From Gp13-AA77 sp036521995 (GTDB lineage Bacteria > Acidobacteriota > Terriglobia > UBA7540), in contig DATDGR010000206.1 of the NCBI GenBank assembly GCA_036521995.1, positions 1 through 16,594 on the forward strand: DNA of 16,594 nucleotides, written 5' to 3'. The notes below the pieces were generated by a model. That model made no database searches and was not told where the DNA came from. It saw only the letters and a program-made list of their open reading frames with translations. The number at the start of each line of letters is the position of its first letter. Position 1 is the stretch's first letter. Positions 8,473-15,178 of the stretch are shown piece by piece. A program made the position numbers and the translations under genes.

Positions 8473-8934
8473 ATGCGCGTGGGCATCGCCACAGATCATG
8501 GCGGGTTCGGGTTGAAGGAAGAGCTGGTTGGGCAGCTCCGCGCAGCCGGCCACGAGGTGATCGATTTCGGCGCTCATAGCTTGACTCCTGGCGACGACTA
8601 TCCTGACTTTGTGATCCCTCTCGGCCGGGCGGTGGCGGCGGGGAAGGTGGATCGCGGCGTAGCGATCTGCGGCAGCGGCGTGGGCGCGTCAGTCTGCGCC
8701 AACAAGATTCCGCGCGTTCGCGCCGGGCTGGTGCACGACCACTTTTCGGCCCGGCAAGGCGTCGAGGACGACCACATGAACATCATCTGTATGGGTGGCC
8801 GGACCGTCGGACCGTGCGTGGCCTGGGACCTGGTGGAGACTTTTCTGGCGGCCGGATTCAGTGAAGCCGAGCGCCACCTGCGCCGCCTCGGGAAAGTGGC
8901 TTCTCTGGAACCGAAGGCGATTGGCGGCCCTTAA
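8473..8934 (+). CDS. rpiB: Ribose-5-phosphate isomerase B (RpiB/LacA/LacB family)
   Basis: RpiB interconverts ribulose-5-phosphate and ribose-5-phosphate. The 153-residue protein has the N-terminal TDHGGFGLKEEL block with Asp at D8, and the active-site loop CGSGVGASVCANK with the catalytic Cys at C66. The HDHFSARQGVEDDHMNIICMGGR stretch is the family's phosphate-binding region. In many RpiBs this last block reads H-NNAN; here it is DDHMNI, so the protein belongs to a divergent subgroup. Isomerisation of ribulose-5-phosphate is still the best guess given its pathway neighbours. A consensus AAGGAGAAGG site precedes the ATG closely. It could also act on a related sugar phosphate such as allose-6-phosphate, which some RpiB proteins accept. 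Confidence 0.9.
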   Translation: MRVGIATDHGGFGLKEELVGQLRAAGHEVIDFGAHSLTPGDDYPDFVIPLGRAVAAGKVDRGVAICGSGVGASVCANKIPRVRAGLVHDHFSARQGVEDDHMNIICMGGRTVGPCVAWDLVETFLAAGFSEAERHLRRLGKVASLEPKAIGGP

Positions 8935-9020
8935 GGCACCGATCTCCAGAGATTTGAGGGGCTGAAGACCACGCCCATCGCAAACGGTGGAGTTGGGGTC
9001 GAGAACAGACCCACATGGGG

Positions 9021-9026
9021 AAGGAG
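9021..9026 (+). promoter_or_regulatory. Ribosome binding site deciding the tkt start
   Basis: AAGGAG lies 6 bases before the ATG at 9033. The upstream in-frame ATG at 9015 would place this site inside the coding sequence and has no good site of its own, so 9033 is preferred. Confidence 0.75.
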
Positions 9027-9032
9027 ACACCT

Positions 9033-11117
9033 ATGGGTACCGCGTTAGTTGCTCAACCGATGACGGGCGCGCAGTGGGATCAACTGTGCATCAACACCAT
9101 CCGCACCCTTTCGATCGACGCCGTCCAGCAAGCCAAGTCCGGGCACCCCGGGACCCCGATGGCACTGGCGCCGCTGGTCTACACCCTCTGGAACCGCGTC
9201 ATGCGCTTCGACCCGCAGGACCCGATCTGGCCCAACCGCGATCGCTTCGTACTCTCGAACGGCCACGCCTCGATGCTGCTTTGGTCCGTGCTCCACCTCA
9301 CCCGCACGCAGGCGGTGGACGCCGACTACGAGAATACCGGGCACCCCTCCGTTTCCCTCGACGATATCCGCCGCTTCCGCCAGCTCGACAGCCGTGCGCC
9401 GGGCCACCCCGAGTACCATTGGGTCTCGGGGGTTGAGACCACGACCGGTCCCCTCGGTCAGGGTGTCGCCACTAGCGTGGGTATGGCCATCGCAGAGAAG
9501 TGGCTCGCCAACCGGTACAACCGGCCGGGCTTCGAGATCTTCGGTTACAACATCTATACCGTTTGTGGAGACGGCTGCATGATGGAAGGCGTCGCCTCAG
9601 AAGCAGCGTCCCTGGCCGGCCACCTGGGCCTCGATAACCTCTGCTGGGTTTACGACAACAACCACATCACCATCGAGGGGAACACGAATATCACCTTTAC
9701 CGAGGACGTCGCGGCGCGCTTTCTCGCTTATGACTGGAACGTGCTGAGGGTCGGTGACGCCAACGACACCGATCGCATCGAGCACGCCCTGGGAGTCTTT
9801 CGAAATACCACCGGACGCCCCACGTTTATTGTGCTGGACAGCCACATCGGCTACGGTTCTCCGCACAAGCAGGACACGGCCGCCGCCCACGGCGAGCCCC
9901 TGGGCGACGAGGAGTGCCGCCTTACTAAACGCAGCTACGGATGGCCTGAAGACGCCAAGTTCCTCGTGCCGGACGGCGTCTATGAACACTTTGCGAGTGG
10001 GGTGGGTGCACGGGGCGGGCAGGCCCGCAAGCAGTGGACGGAACTGTTCACGGCCTATCGGGCCCAGTACCCCGAGCTTGCGGCCGAGATCGACCAGATG
10101 CAGCGGCGCGAGCTCCCGGCCGGGTGGGATCGCAACCTCCCCGTCTTTCCGGCCGACCCCAAGGGTGTGGCGGGTCGCGACGCCTCGGGCAAGGTGTTGA
10201 ACGTGCTCGCGCAAAATATTCCCTGGTTCCTGGGGGGCTCGGCCGATCTGGGGCCGTCGAACAAGACCACCCTGACCTTCCCAGGCGCGGGAGATCTTCA
10301 GGCTGGCAGCCCGGGCGGAAAGAATCTGCACTTCGGCCTCCGCGAGCACGCTATGGCGGCAACCGTGAACGGGCTATCGCTCTCTAAGCTCCGGGCTTTC
10401 GGCGCGACGTTCTTCATCTTCAGCGACTTTGCGCGGCCTGCCATCCGGCTTTCGGCTTTGATGGAGCTGCCGGCCATCTTCGTCTTTACCCACGACGCCA
10501 TGGGAGATGGAGAGGACGGCCCGACCCACCAGCCGGTGGAGCAACTGGTGTCGTTGCGCGCCATCCCGGGGCTCATCACCCTGCGGCCCGGCGACGCCAA
10601 CGAGGTGGTGGAGGCTTACCGCTACATCGTGCAGCTCCGCCACGAGCCCGCGGTGCTGGCGCTGTCGCGCCAGCCCTTGCCGACCCTGGATCGTGCCAAG
10701 TACGCCCCCGCCTCCGGCGTCGCACACGGCGCCTACGTGCTGGCCGACACCCCAGGCGGGAACCCCGAGGTGATTCTCATCGCCTCAGGCAGCGAGGTCA
10801 GCCTGGCCGTCGAAGCCCATGAGAAGCTGCTCGCTGAGGGCATCCGCTCGCGAGTGGTTTCGATGGCATCCTGGGAGATCTTTGACCATCAGACACAGGA
10901 GTATCGGGACAGCGTGCTGCCACCCGGCACCAAGGCGCGCGTGGCCGTGGAGCAGGCCTCGACTTTAGGTTGGGAGCGATATGTCGGCGCCTCGGGCCGC
11001 GTCATCGGCATGAAGACCTTCGGGGCCTCGGCGCCGCTCAAGGAGCTTCAAAGGCATTTCGGGTTCGAGCCGGACCAGGTGGCGGCGGTTGCCAAGGAAC
11101 TGCTGGGTAAGGGGTGA
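9033..11117 (+). CDS. tkt: Transketolase
   Basis: Transketolase moves two-carbon ketol units between xylulose-5-phosphate and aldose acceptors, using thiamine diphosphate and a divalent metal. From the ATG at 9033 it has 694 residues, a full-length bacterial Tkt. Motifs in order are AKSGHPGTPM, SNGHASMLLW, TTGPLGQG, and the metal/TPP-binding GDGCMMEG (G179-D180-G181) with the downstream DNNHITI. Next are SHIGYGSPHK, the catalytic glutamate in GLREHAM (about E438), and THDAMGDGEDGPTHQPVEQL beginning at about H486. The more usual form of that last block is HDSIGLGEDGPTHQ, so AMGD is a substitution next to a conserved GEDGPTHQ core. It follows rpiB by 98 bases and provides the link back to glycolysis. 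Transaldolase is not seen nearby. Confidence 0.95.
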   Translation: MGTALVAQPMTGAQWDQLCINTIRTLSIDAVQQAKSGHPGTPMALAPLVYTLWNRVMRFDPQDPIWPNRDRFVLSNGHASMLLWSVLHLTRTQAVDADYENTGHPSVSLDDIRRFRQLDSRAPGHPEYHWVSGVETTTGPLGQGVATSVGMAIAEKWLANRYNRPGFEIFGYNIYTVCGDGCMMEGVASEAASLAGHLGLDNLCWVYDNNHITIEGNTNITFTEDVAARFLAYDWNVLRVGDANDTDRIEHALGVFRNTTGRPTFIVLDSHIGYGSPHKQDTAAAHGEPLGDEECRLTKRSYGWPEDAKFLVPDGVYEHFASGVGARGGQARKQWTELFTAYRAQYPELAAEIDQMQRRELPAGWDRNLPVFPADPKGVAGRDASGKVLNVLAQNIPWFLGGSADLGPSNKTTLTFPGAGDLQAGSPGGKNLHFGLREHAMAATVNGLSLSKLRAFGATFFIFSDFARPAIRLSALMELPAIFVFTHDAMGDGEDGPTHQPVEQLVSLRAIPGLITLRPGDANEVVEAYRYIVQLRHEPAVLALSRQPLPTLDRAKYAPASGVAHGAYVLADTPGGNPEVILIASGSEVSLAVEAHEKLLAEGIRSRVVSMASWEIFDHQTQEYRDSVLPPGTKARVAVEQASTLGWERYVGASGRVIGMKTFGASAPLKELQRHFGFEPDQVAAVAKELLGKG

Positions 11118-11241
11118 GCCACGGGTCCGCGCCGGGTAGGCGATGGACTCAGGCGGGTGGTATGCCTGTGTGGCGCGAGAGGCAAGGAAACGCCTGCCGT
11201 GATCTCAACCACCCACGAAGCCGGGAAGGTGAGAGGGTCAG
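11118..11241 (+). other. tkt-ndh intergenic region with nested inverted repeats
   Basis: GGGTGGT at 11156-11162 is complementary to ACCACCC at 11209-11215. Inside or beside it, CAGGC (11151-11155) can pair with GCCTG (11165-11169), or CAGGCG can pair with CGCCTG (11192-11197), giving mutually exclusive folds. There is no T-run and no convincing promoter. It may be an mRNA processing or leader structure ahead of ndh, or chance in GC-rich DNA. GAGAGGG before 11242 is the ndh ribosome site. Confidence 0.25.
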
Positions 11242-12588
11242 ATGGATGGTGGCGGAGAGAAGAAGCACATTTTGATTCTGGGCGGGGGCTTTGCGGGCGC
11301 CTACACCGCGCTGCGCCTCGAGAAGCTCCTGGCCCGCACTCCGGACGTTGAAGTGACGCTGGTGGCCAAGGAGAATTTTGTTCTCTTTACACCCATGCTT
11401 CACGAAGTTGCGGGCAGCGACGCGGCAGCTACCGATGTTGTCCAGCCGCTGCGCAAGATGTTGCGGCACACAAGGGTCTTGATCGATGAGGTGGTGTCAA
11501 TCGACCTCGCTCAAAAGCGGGTGCGCGCCAAGCACCCGACTTTACCCAAGCACGCGTATGAACTGACCTACGACCATCTTGTGCTAGCCGTCGGGGCGGT
11601 GACGAACTTCTACCGTATCCCCGGCATCGAAAGGCATGCCTTCACGATGAAGGACCTGGGAGACGCCATCGTGGTGCGAAATGGCGTTCTCGACGCGCTC
11701 GAAGTGGCGGACTGCGAGCCGGATGAAACCGCCTGCCGGACCACGCTGACCGTGGTGGTGGCGGGCGGCGGCTTCGCCGGCGTGGAGACCGCCGGAGCGG
11801 TGAATGATCTCCGGCGTGAAGCCATAAAGTTCTATTCCAACCTCGACAAGAAGATGCTCCGCCTGGTCCTGGTGCATGCCGGGGAGGAGATCCTGCCGGA
11901 GTTAACCCCAAGCCTTGGTCGCTACGCCCGTGACCAGCTTCGCCGGCGCGGGGTGGAGATTCGCCTCAAGACGTCGGTCACCGGTTACGACGGAAAAGAG
12001 ATAGCCCTGAATGATGGGACGAAGATCGCCACTCGTATGGTCATCTGGACCGCCGGCACCGCGGCGCCACCGCTGTTGGCGGGTCTGCCGTGTGCCCAGC
12101 AGCGCGGCCGCATCCTGGCCGACGAGTACCTTCAGGTAAAGGACTGGCCCGGCTTGTGGGCGCTCGGCGATTGTGCTCTCGTGCCTGACTTGACGAATCC
12201 GGGCAAGTTTTGTCCGCCCACGGCTCAACACGCCACCCGCCAGGCCCCTGTGCTGGCCGGCAACATCCTGGCGGCGATGCGTGGCCAGCCTCTGCGGCCG
12301 TTCCGGTTCAAGATTATCGGCCTGCTGGCCACTATCGGACGCCGTCATGCCGTCGCGGAAGTTTTCGGCCTGAGGTTCTCCGGGATCATCGCCTGGTGGA
12401 TGTGGCGCAGCATCTACCTGAGCAAACTGCCCGGCCTGCAAAAGAAGGTTCGCGTCATGATCGACTGGACTCTCGATCTGATTTTCTCAAAGGACATCGT
12501 CCAGTTGAGGACATTGCGAAGGCCGATTCAGGACGCGGAAGAGCCTTCGACCACCGAACCGTCTGAACCAGCATCTCCCGCCCCATGA
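11242..12588 (+). CDS. ndh: Type II NAD(P)H:quinone oxidoreductase (NDH-2)-like flavoprotein
   Basis: The 448-residue protein is a two-dinucleotide-domain flavoprotein of the NDH-2 family, which passes electrons from NAD(P)H to membrane quinone without pumping protons. The FAD motif GGGFAG is at 14-19 and the NAD(P)H motif GGGFAGVETAG starts at G175. WTAGT, ALGDCA (FAD-contacting D310) and AQHATRQA follow. Near the C terminus a hydrophobic and basic stretch (IIAWWMWRSIYLSKLPGLQKK) resembles the membrane-anchoring region of NDH-2, and a Pro/Glu/Ser-rich tail ends the protein. At the end of the second beta strand of the nucleotide domain, where NDH-2 usually has an acidic residue (VEAG), it has VHAG (H212). 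Loss of this acid is associated in plant enzymes with NADPH use. A sulfide:quinone reductase role is less likely, since the characteristic cysteine pattern is not evident. Confidence 0.88.
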   Translation: MDGGGEKKHILILGGGFAGAYTALRLEKLLARTPDVEVTLVAKENFVLFTPMLHEVAGSDAAATDVVQPLRKMLRHTRVLIDEVVSIDLAQKRVRAKHPTLPKHAYELTYDHLVLAVGAVTNFYRIPGIERHAFTMKDLGDAIVVRNGVLDALEVADCEPDETACRTTLTVVVAGGGFAGVETAGAVNDLRREAIKFYSNLDKKMLRLVLVHAGEEILPELTPSLGRYARDQLRRRGVEIRLKTSVTGYDGKEIALNDGTKIATRMVIWTAGTAAPPLLAGLPCAQQRGRILADEYLQVKDWPGLWALGDCALVPDLTNPGKFCPPTAQHATRQAPVLAGNILAAMRGQPLRPFRFKIIGLLATIGRRHAVAEVFGLRFSGIIAWWMWRSIYLSKLPGLQKKVRVMIDWTLDLIFSKDIVQLRTLRRPIQDAEEPSTTEPSEPASPAP

Positions 12589-12632
12589 GCTCAACCGGAA
12601 ATAGGCGCAGGCCGGTCTGATGAGGTTGCCGC

Positions 12633-13601
12633 ATGGAAGCTGCCGGCACAATCGCGGAGCTGGATCGCCGCTTTGGAATACCGGACGCCGCCCAAGTCGT
12701 CGAAGGCAAGGGCGGCTTACCGAAGGTGCGCATAACTTCTGCCGGCGCGGCCGGAGAGATGTACCTGCACGGTGCGCACGTCACTTCCTGGAAGCCCGCG
12801 GGCGAAGAGGAGGTGCTCTTTGTCAGCTCACGATCGCGATGGGAGGACGGCCGCGCAATTCGTGGGGGCGTCCCGGTCTGCTTCCCCTGGTTTGCGGATA
12901 AGGCGGATGATCCCGCCGCGCCCGCGCACGGCTTCGTGCGTGCGAAAGCGTGGCAGCTTGAATCGATCGTGCAGAATTCGGACGCCGTTACAGTCAGCAT
13001 GTTTACGGAAGGCGACGAAGGTACGAGAAGATGGTGGCCGGCCGACTTTCGTCTGGTCCACCGCGCCACTTTCGGTTCCGAGCTCAGCGCGGAGCTTGTG
13101 TTAACGAATACCGGAGCAGCCTCGCTGCGCTTCGAGCAGGCGCTGCATTCGTACTACCGGGTGGGCGACCTCGGAAAGGCGCGGGTGCGAGGTCTGGACG
13201 GGGTTCATTATCTCGACAAAACCGACTCGAACCAGGAGAAGATCCAACAGGGTGAGATCATGATCGGGTCCGAGACCGACCGCGTCTACCTGAACACTGA
13301 TCACGCCCTGGAACTGGAAGATCCCGTCCTGGGTCGCCGCATTCAGGTTGCCAAGCAGAATTCACTCACCACGGTGGTATGGAACCCGTGGGTGGAGAAG
13401 GCGCGGGCGATGCCAGATTTGGGGCCTGATGAATGGACGCAGATGATCTGCATCGAAAGCAGCAACGTTGCGGGTTTCGCTGTGGATCTCGCGCCCGGCC
13501 AGCAGCACAGCATGCGAGCGACTGTGAGGGTCGCTCGTTTGAGATCGTCCGACGCTTCGGAATCGCCAACAGTCGCGTACATCCGTGACGGAAACCCATG
13601 A
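12633..13601 (+). CDS. D-hexose-6-phosphate mutarotase (YeaD-type glucose-6-phosphate 1-epimerase)
   Basis: This family interconverts the alpha and beta anomers of glucose-6-phosphate. The 322-residue protein shows the family blocks LHGAHVTSWKPAGEEEVLF (45-63), AIRGGVPVCFPWF (75-87), AHGF (H99), ALHSYYRVGD with the catalytic His at H172, DRVYLN, VVWNPW and CIES with the catalytic Glu at about E275. The resemblance to E. coli YeaD is strong along its length. In this operon it makes chemical sense: phosphoglucomutase delivers the alpha anomer, while glucose-6-phosphate dehydrogenase oxidises the beta anomer. The gene starts 44 bases after ndh with GAGG upstream, and its stop overlaps the doxX start (ATGA). 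An aldose-1-epimerase acting on free sugar is less likely, given the phosphate-type blocks. Confidence 0.92.
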   Translation: MEAAGTIAELDRRFGIPDAAQVVEGKGGLPKVRITSAGAAGEMYLHGAHVTSWKPAGEEEVLFVSSRSRWEDGRAIRGGVPVCFPWFADKADDPAAPAHGFVRAKAWQLESIVQNSDAVTVSMFTEGDEGTRRWWPADFRLVHRATFGSELSAELVLTNTGAASLRFEQALHSYYRVGDLGKARVRGLDGVHYLDKTDSNQEKIQQGEIMIGSETDRVYLNTDHALELEDPVLGRRIQVAKQNSLTTVVWNPWVEKARAMPDLGPDEWTQMICIESSNVAGFAVDLAPGQQHSMRATVRVARLRSSDASESPTVAYIRDGNP

Positions 13602-14032
13602 GACTCTTGGAAAAGTTCCAGCCGCTGGCGTTGCTGTTATTGCGATGGGGCATGGCGCTCGTGTTTATTTATCACGGGTACCCGAAGCTTATAGGGCAGA
13701 CAGCGACGTTCGTCAGGGCGTTCGAAGGCCTTGGACTACCGTGGTACTCTGTATACATCGCCGGCGGGATTGAGGTGTTCGGCGGCATCATGTTGGTGCT
13801 GGGACTATATACGCCCGTGGCGGGTCTGCTCTTATTTCTCGATATGTGTGCGGCGATGTGGAAATACAACTTCGATGAAGGTATTTTTGCCGTGCGAGAG
13901 TATGAGCTGCCGCTGGTGTTAGGACTGGCAGCGCTGGCGCTGGCCGCCATGGGCGCGGGCCGGTTTTCACTCGACTACCTGATTTACGCACGCAAGGGAA
14001 AGTTGCGGCCGAAGGCAGAAGGAACAGACTAG
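13598..14032 (+). CDS. DoxX family membrane protein
   Basis: The 144-residue protein has four predicted membrane helices (about 9-27, 53-70, 72-88 and 104-121) and the DoxX signature region LRWGMALVFIYHGYPKLIG near the N terminus, then GGIEVFGGIMLVLGLYTP. DoxX proteins are named after a small subunit of an archaeal terminal quinol oxidase, but the role of bacterial members is mostly unsettled. Its ATG overlaps the stop of the mutarotase by four bases and it lacks a strong ribosome site, so it is probably translated by coupling. As the last gene of the row it may work at the quinone level beside NDH-2, but that is inference. Confidence 0.85.
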   Translation: MRLLEKFQPLALLLLRWGMALVFIYHGYPKLIGQTATFVRAFEGLGLPWYSVYIAGGIEVFGGIMLVLGLYTPVAGLLLFLDMCAAMWKYNFDEGIFAVREYELPLVLGLAALALAAMGAGRFSLDYLIYARKGKLRPKAEGTD

Positions 14033-14069
14033 GCCAACGCTTCGCCCTCAATGTTCCCAGACTGGAGAT

Positions 14070-14729
14070 TCACGACGGGGCAGGCTGGGCTGCCCGCCTC
14101 CCGCGCCGCGTGAGGGCCGCCGCGATCCCTCCCAGCAAGGCTCCCGCCAGAACCGTGTAGGCGACCCAAAAGATGAGTTGCGGGATGACGCCGAGCTCGA
14201 GGTACTGTGTCCAAAATCCGGCCCCGCCCGTGTATTCCACATCGTAGTGAGTGCCCCAGCGGCCCTGCATGGCGAAATACGTGATGATCAGCACCGGAAT
14301 GCGCGCAGCGTAGGCGTAAGCGAGCAGAGTCTTGGCGAGCGCTTTCCAAGGGACCAGCTGGATCAAGGTTCCCATGGCCATGAGCCCGACGCCCAGCAGG
14401 ATCTTAGGCCACGTGGCCTTGGAGAGGAAGGCAATCCCCGCCCCCACCATCATCGCAATCCAGCCGCCCGCCGCAAAGCCGATTGCTTTGACTGCGCTGG
14501 ACGGGCCTTCGCCGGCCGCCGTAAGCTTCAGGGCAAAGTAAGGGCCGAAAATCAGCGGGAGCCACACGATGCCGACAATCGCCCCGCGGCCGCCGTTCCC
14601 GGGATTGAAGTAGACCGAGGGCCAGTGTTGAAGCTCGCCCACAAGGCGTAGGATGGTGACGGCCAGCGTGATCACGGCCGGCAGGAGGATAAGACGGCTG
14701 ACACGAATGGATCCCATACTGCCCGGCAT
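14070..14729 (-). CDS. Unrecognised polytopic membrane protein
   Basis: The 219-residue protein has about six membrane segments (roughly 13-31, 49-69, 82-102, 109-127, 142-154 and 180-206). A polar loop near 31-47 (GELQHWPSVYFNPGNGG) and another near 155-172 (QGRWGTHYDVEYTGGAGF) are rich in aromatic residues and glycine. The C terminus is basic (RRGRRAAQ). I do not recognise the family. The start at 14729 is supported by GAGGGAGG six bases upstream on the minus strand; an ATG four codons in is an alternative. It converges on doxX with only 37 bases between the stops, so it is not part of that operon. A candidate promoter and structured leader lie upstream (see 14730-14931). Confidence 0.75.
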   Translation of the reverse strand: MPGSMGSIRVSRLILLPAVITLAVTILRLVGELQHWPSVYFNPGNGGRGAIVGIVWLPLIFGPYFALKLTAAGEGPSSAVKAIGFAAGGWIAMMVGAGIAFLSKATWPKILLGVGLMAMGTLIQLVPWKALAKTLLAYAYAARIPVLIITYFAMQGRWGTHYDVEYTGGAGFWTQYLELGVIPQLIFWVAYTVLAGALLGGIAAALTRRGRRAAQPAPS

Positions 14730-14896
14730 GGCTGCCTCCCTCGCGGAGATTCTTCAGGGGACGAGCCGCTGAGCCCGGCATAAGCCGAAAATCCAGAACC
14801 CGGGAGCGCTACGGGTCAAAAAGAGGGCGTGAGACAGGTTGCCAGCGTCAACGTACTGCCCTATGACCGCCCGTAGCGTATCAGCGCTCCCCGCGG
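14730..14896 (-). ncRNA. Candidate structured 5' leader of the membrane protein gene
   Basis: If transcription starts near 14896, the leader is about 167 nt. Its 5' end can pair over a long range: 14870-14878 with 14807-14815 (9 bp, CGCTACGGG/CCCGTAGCG), then an 8-nt bulge (14879-14886), then 14887-14891 with 14802-14806 (5 bp, GGGAG/CTCCC). Inside the roughly 54-nt enclosed segment, GGGC/GCCC and GTTG/CAAC can form nested stems. CGCT occurs both in the bulge and in the stem, so the closing pair could slip between two registers. A five-U run ends the enclosed segment, just before the 3' arm. No known riboswitch class was recognised. The inverted repeat is directly visible; its role is inference. 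Confidence 0.35.
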
Positions 14897-14902
14897 GCGA
14901 TC

Positions 14903-14931
14903 ATTATGATGCCAATGGTTTCTCAGGGCAA
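14903..14931 (-). promoter_or_regulatory. Candidate sigma-70 type promoter for the minus-strand membrane gene
   Basis: On the minus strand TTGCCC (14931-14926) is followed after 17 bases by CATAAT (14908-14903), matching the consensus at 4/6 and 5/6 positions. The -10 lies in a small palindrome, ATCAT-T-ATGAT (14900-14910). Initiation near 14896 would place the 5' arm of the structured leader right at the RNA end. The weaker TTGACC at 14819-14814 is a second, poorer possibility. Confidence 0.4.
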
Positions 14932-15025
14932 GCCGTCGCGCGGACCTTCTTGGCTTTGTCACGCCTTGGAAGCAGCCCGCCGGGGCATGGTCGGGGTCGA
15001 GCAGCGCAGGTGTCAGCAGGCTCAA

Positions 15026-15058
15026 GATCGCAGACCGAGAGTCCGCGCCAGCCCAGCC
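15026..15058 (+). repeat. REP-like hairpin repeat, copy 1 (imperfect stem)
   Basis: The unit begins GATCGCAGAC and ends GTCCGCGCCAGCCCAGCC. The stem GCAGAC/GTCCGC has one mismatch (A opposite C). The flanks are shared with copies 2 (15891) and 3 (15978), which identifies it as a member of the same family despite the decayed stem. Confidence 0.65.
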
Positions 15059-15144
15059 ACCCGAAGCCTAGCACGACGTCGGGAGCTCTCTAAAGGCCCA
15101 GGGCCAGAAGAGCGCTGACCGTGGCTGCCCCGCTCGGTTTATGT

Positions 15145-15178
15145 TTGACGTAAATCGTAAATCCTGGTAAAGATAGAT
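15145..15178 (+). promoter_or_regulatory. Candidate promoter/operator of the higBA pair with tandem heptamers
   Basis: TTGACG at 15145-15150 is a good -35, and TAAAGA at 15168-15173 is a weak -10 with 17-bp spacing. The spacer contains two perfect adjacent heptamers, GTAAATC-GTAAATC (15150-15163), and a related GGTAAAG follows. HigA-type antitoxins repress their own promoter, so these repeats are plausible operator half-sites. There is no Shine-Dalgarno sequence before the higB ATG. Confidence 0.45.

Larger units (their letters stand above)
14730..15178. other. 449-bp gene-free stretch between the membrane gene and higB
   Basis: No coding region is supported here. The stretch holds, from left to right, the candidate leader and promoter of the minus-strand membrane gene (to 14931), one imperfect copy of the hairpin repeat (15026-15058), and the promoter/operator zone of the higBA pair (15145-15178). 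Small open frames on both strands at 14839-15118 have unbiased, Arg/Ser/Pro-rich products and no ribosome sites, so they are treated as noise. Confidence 0.6.

Noticed and set aside
11142..11201. Possible 19-residue leader peptide ORF before ndh
   Set aside because: Only a poor ribosome site and no run of regulatory codons, so nothing separates it from chance.
14078..14095. GGGCAG-loop-CTGCCC hairpin between the converging doxX and membrane genes
   Set aside because: It lies inside the last codons of the minus-strand gene and has no T-run on either side, so it cannot be called a bidirectional terminator with confidence.
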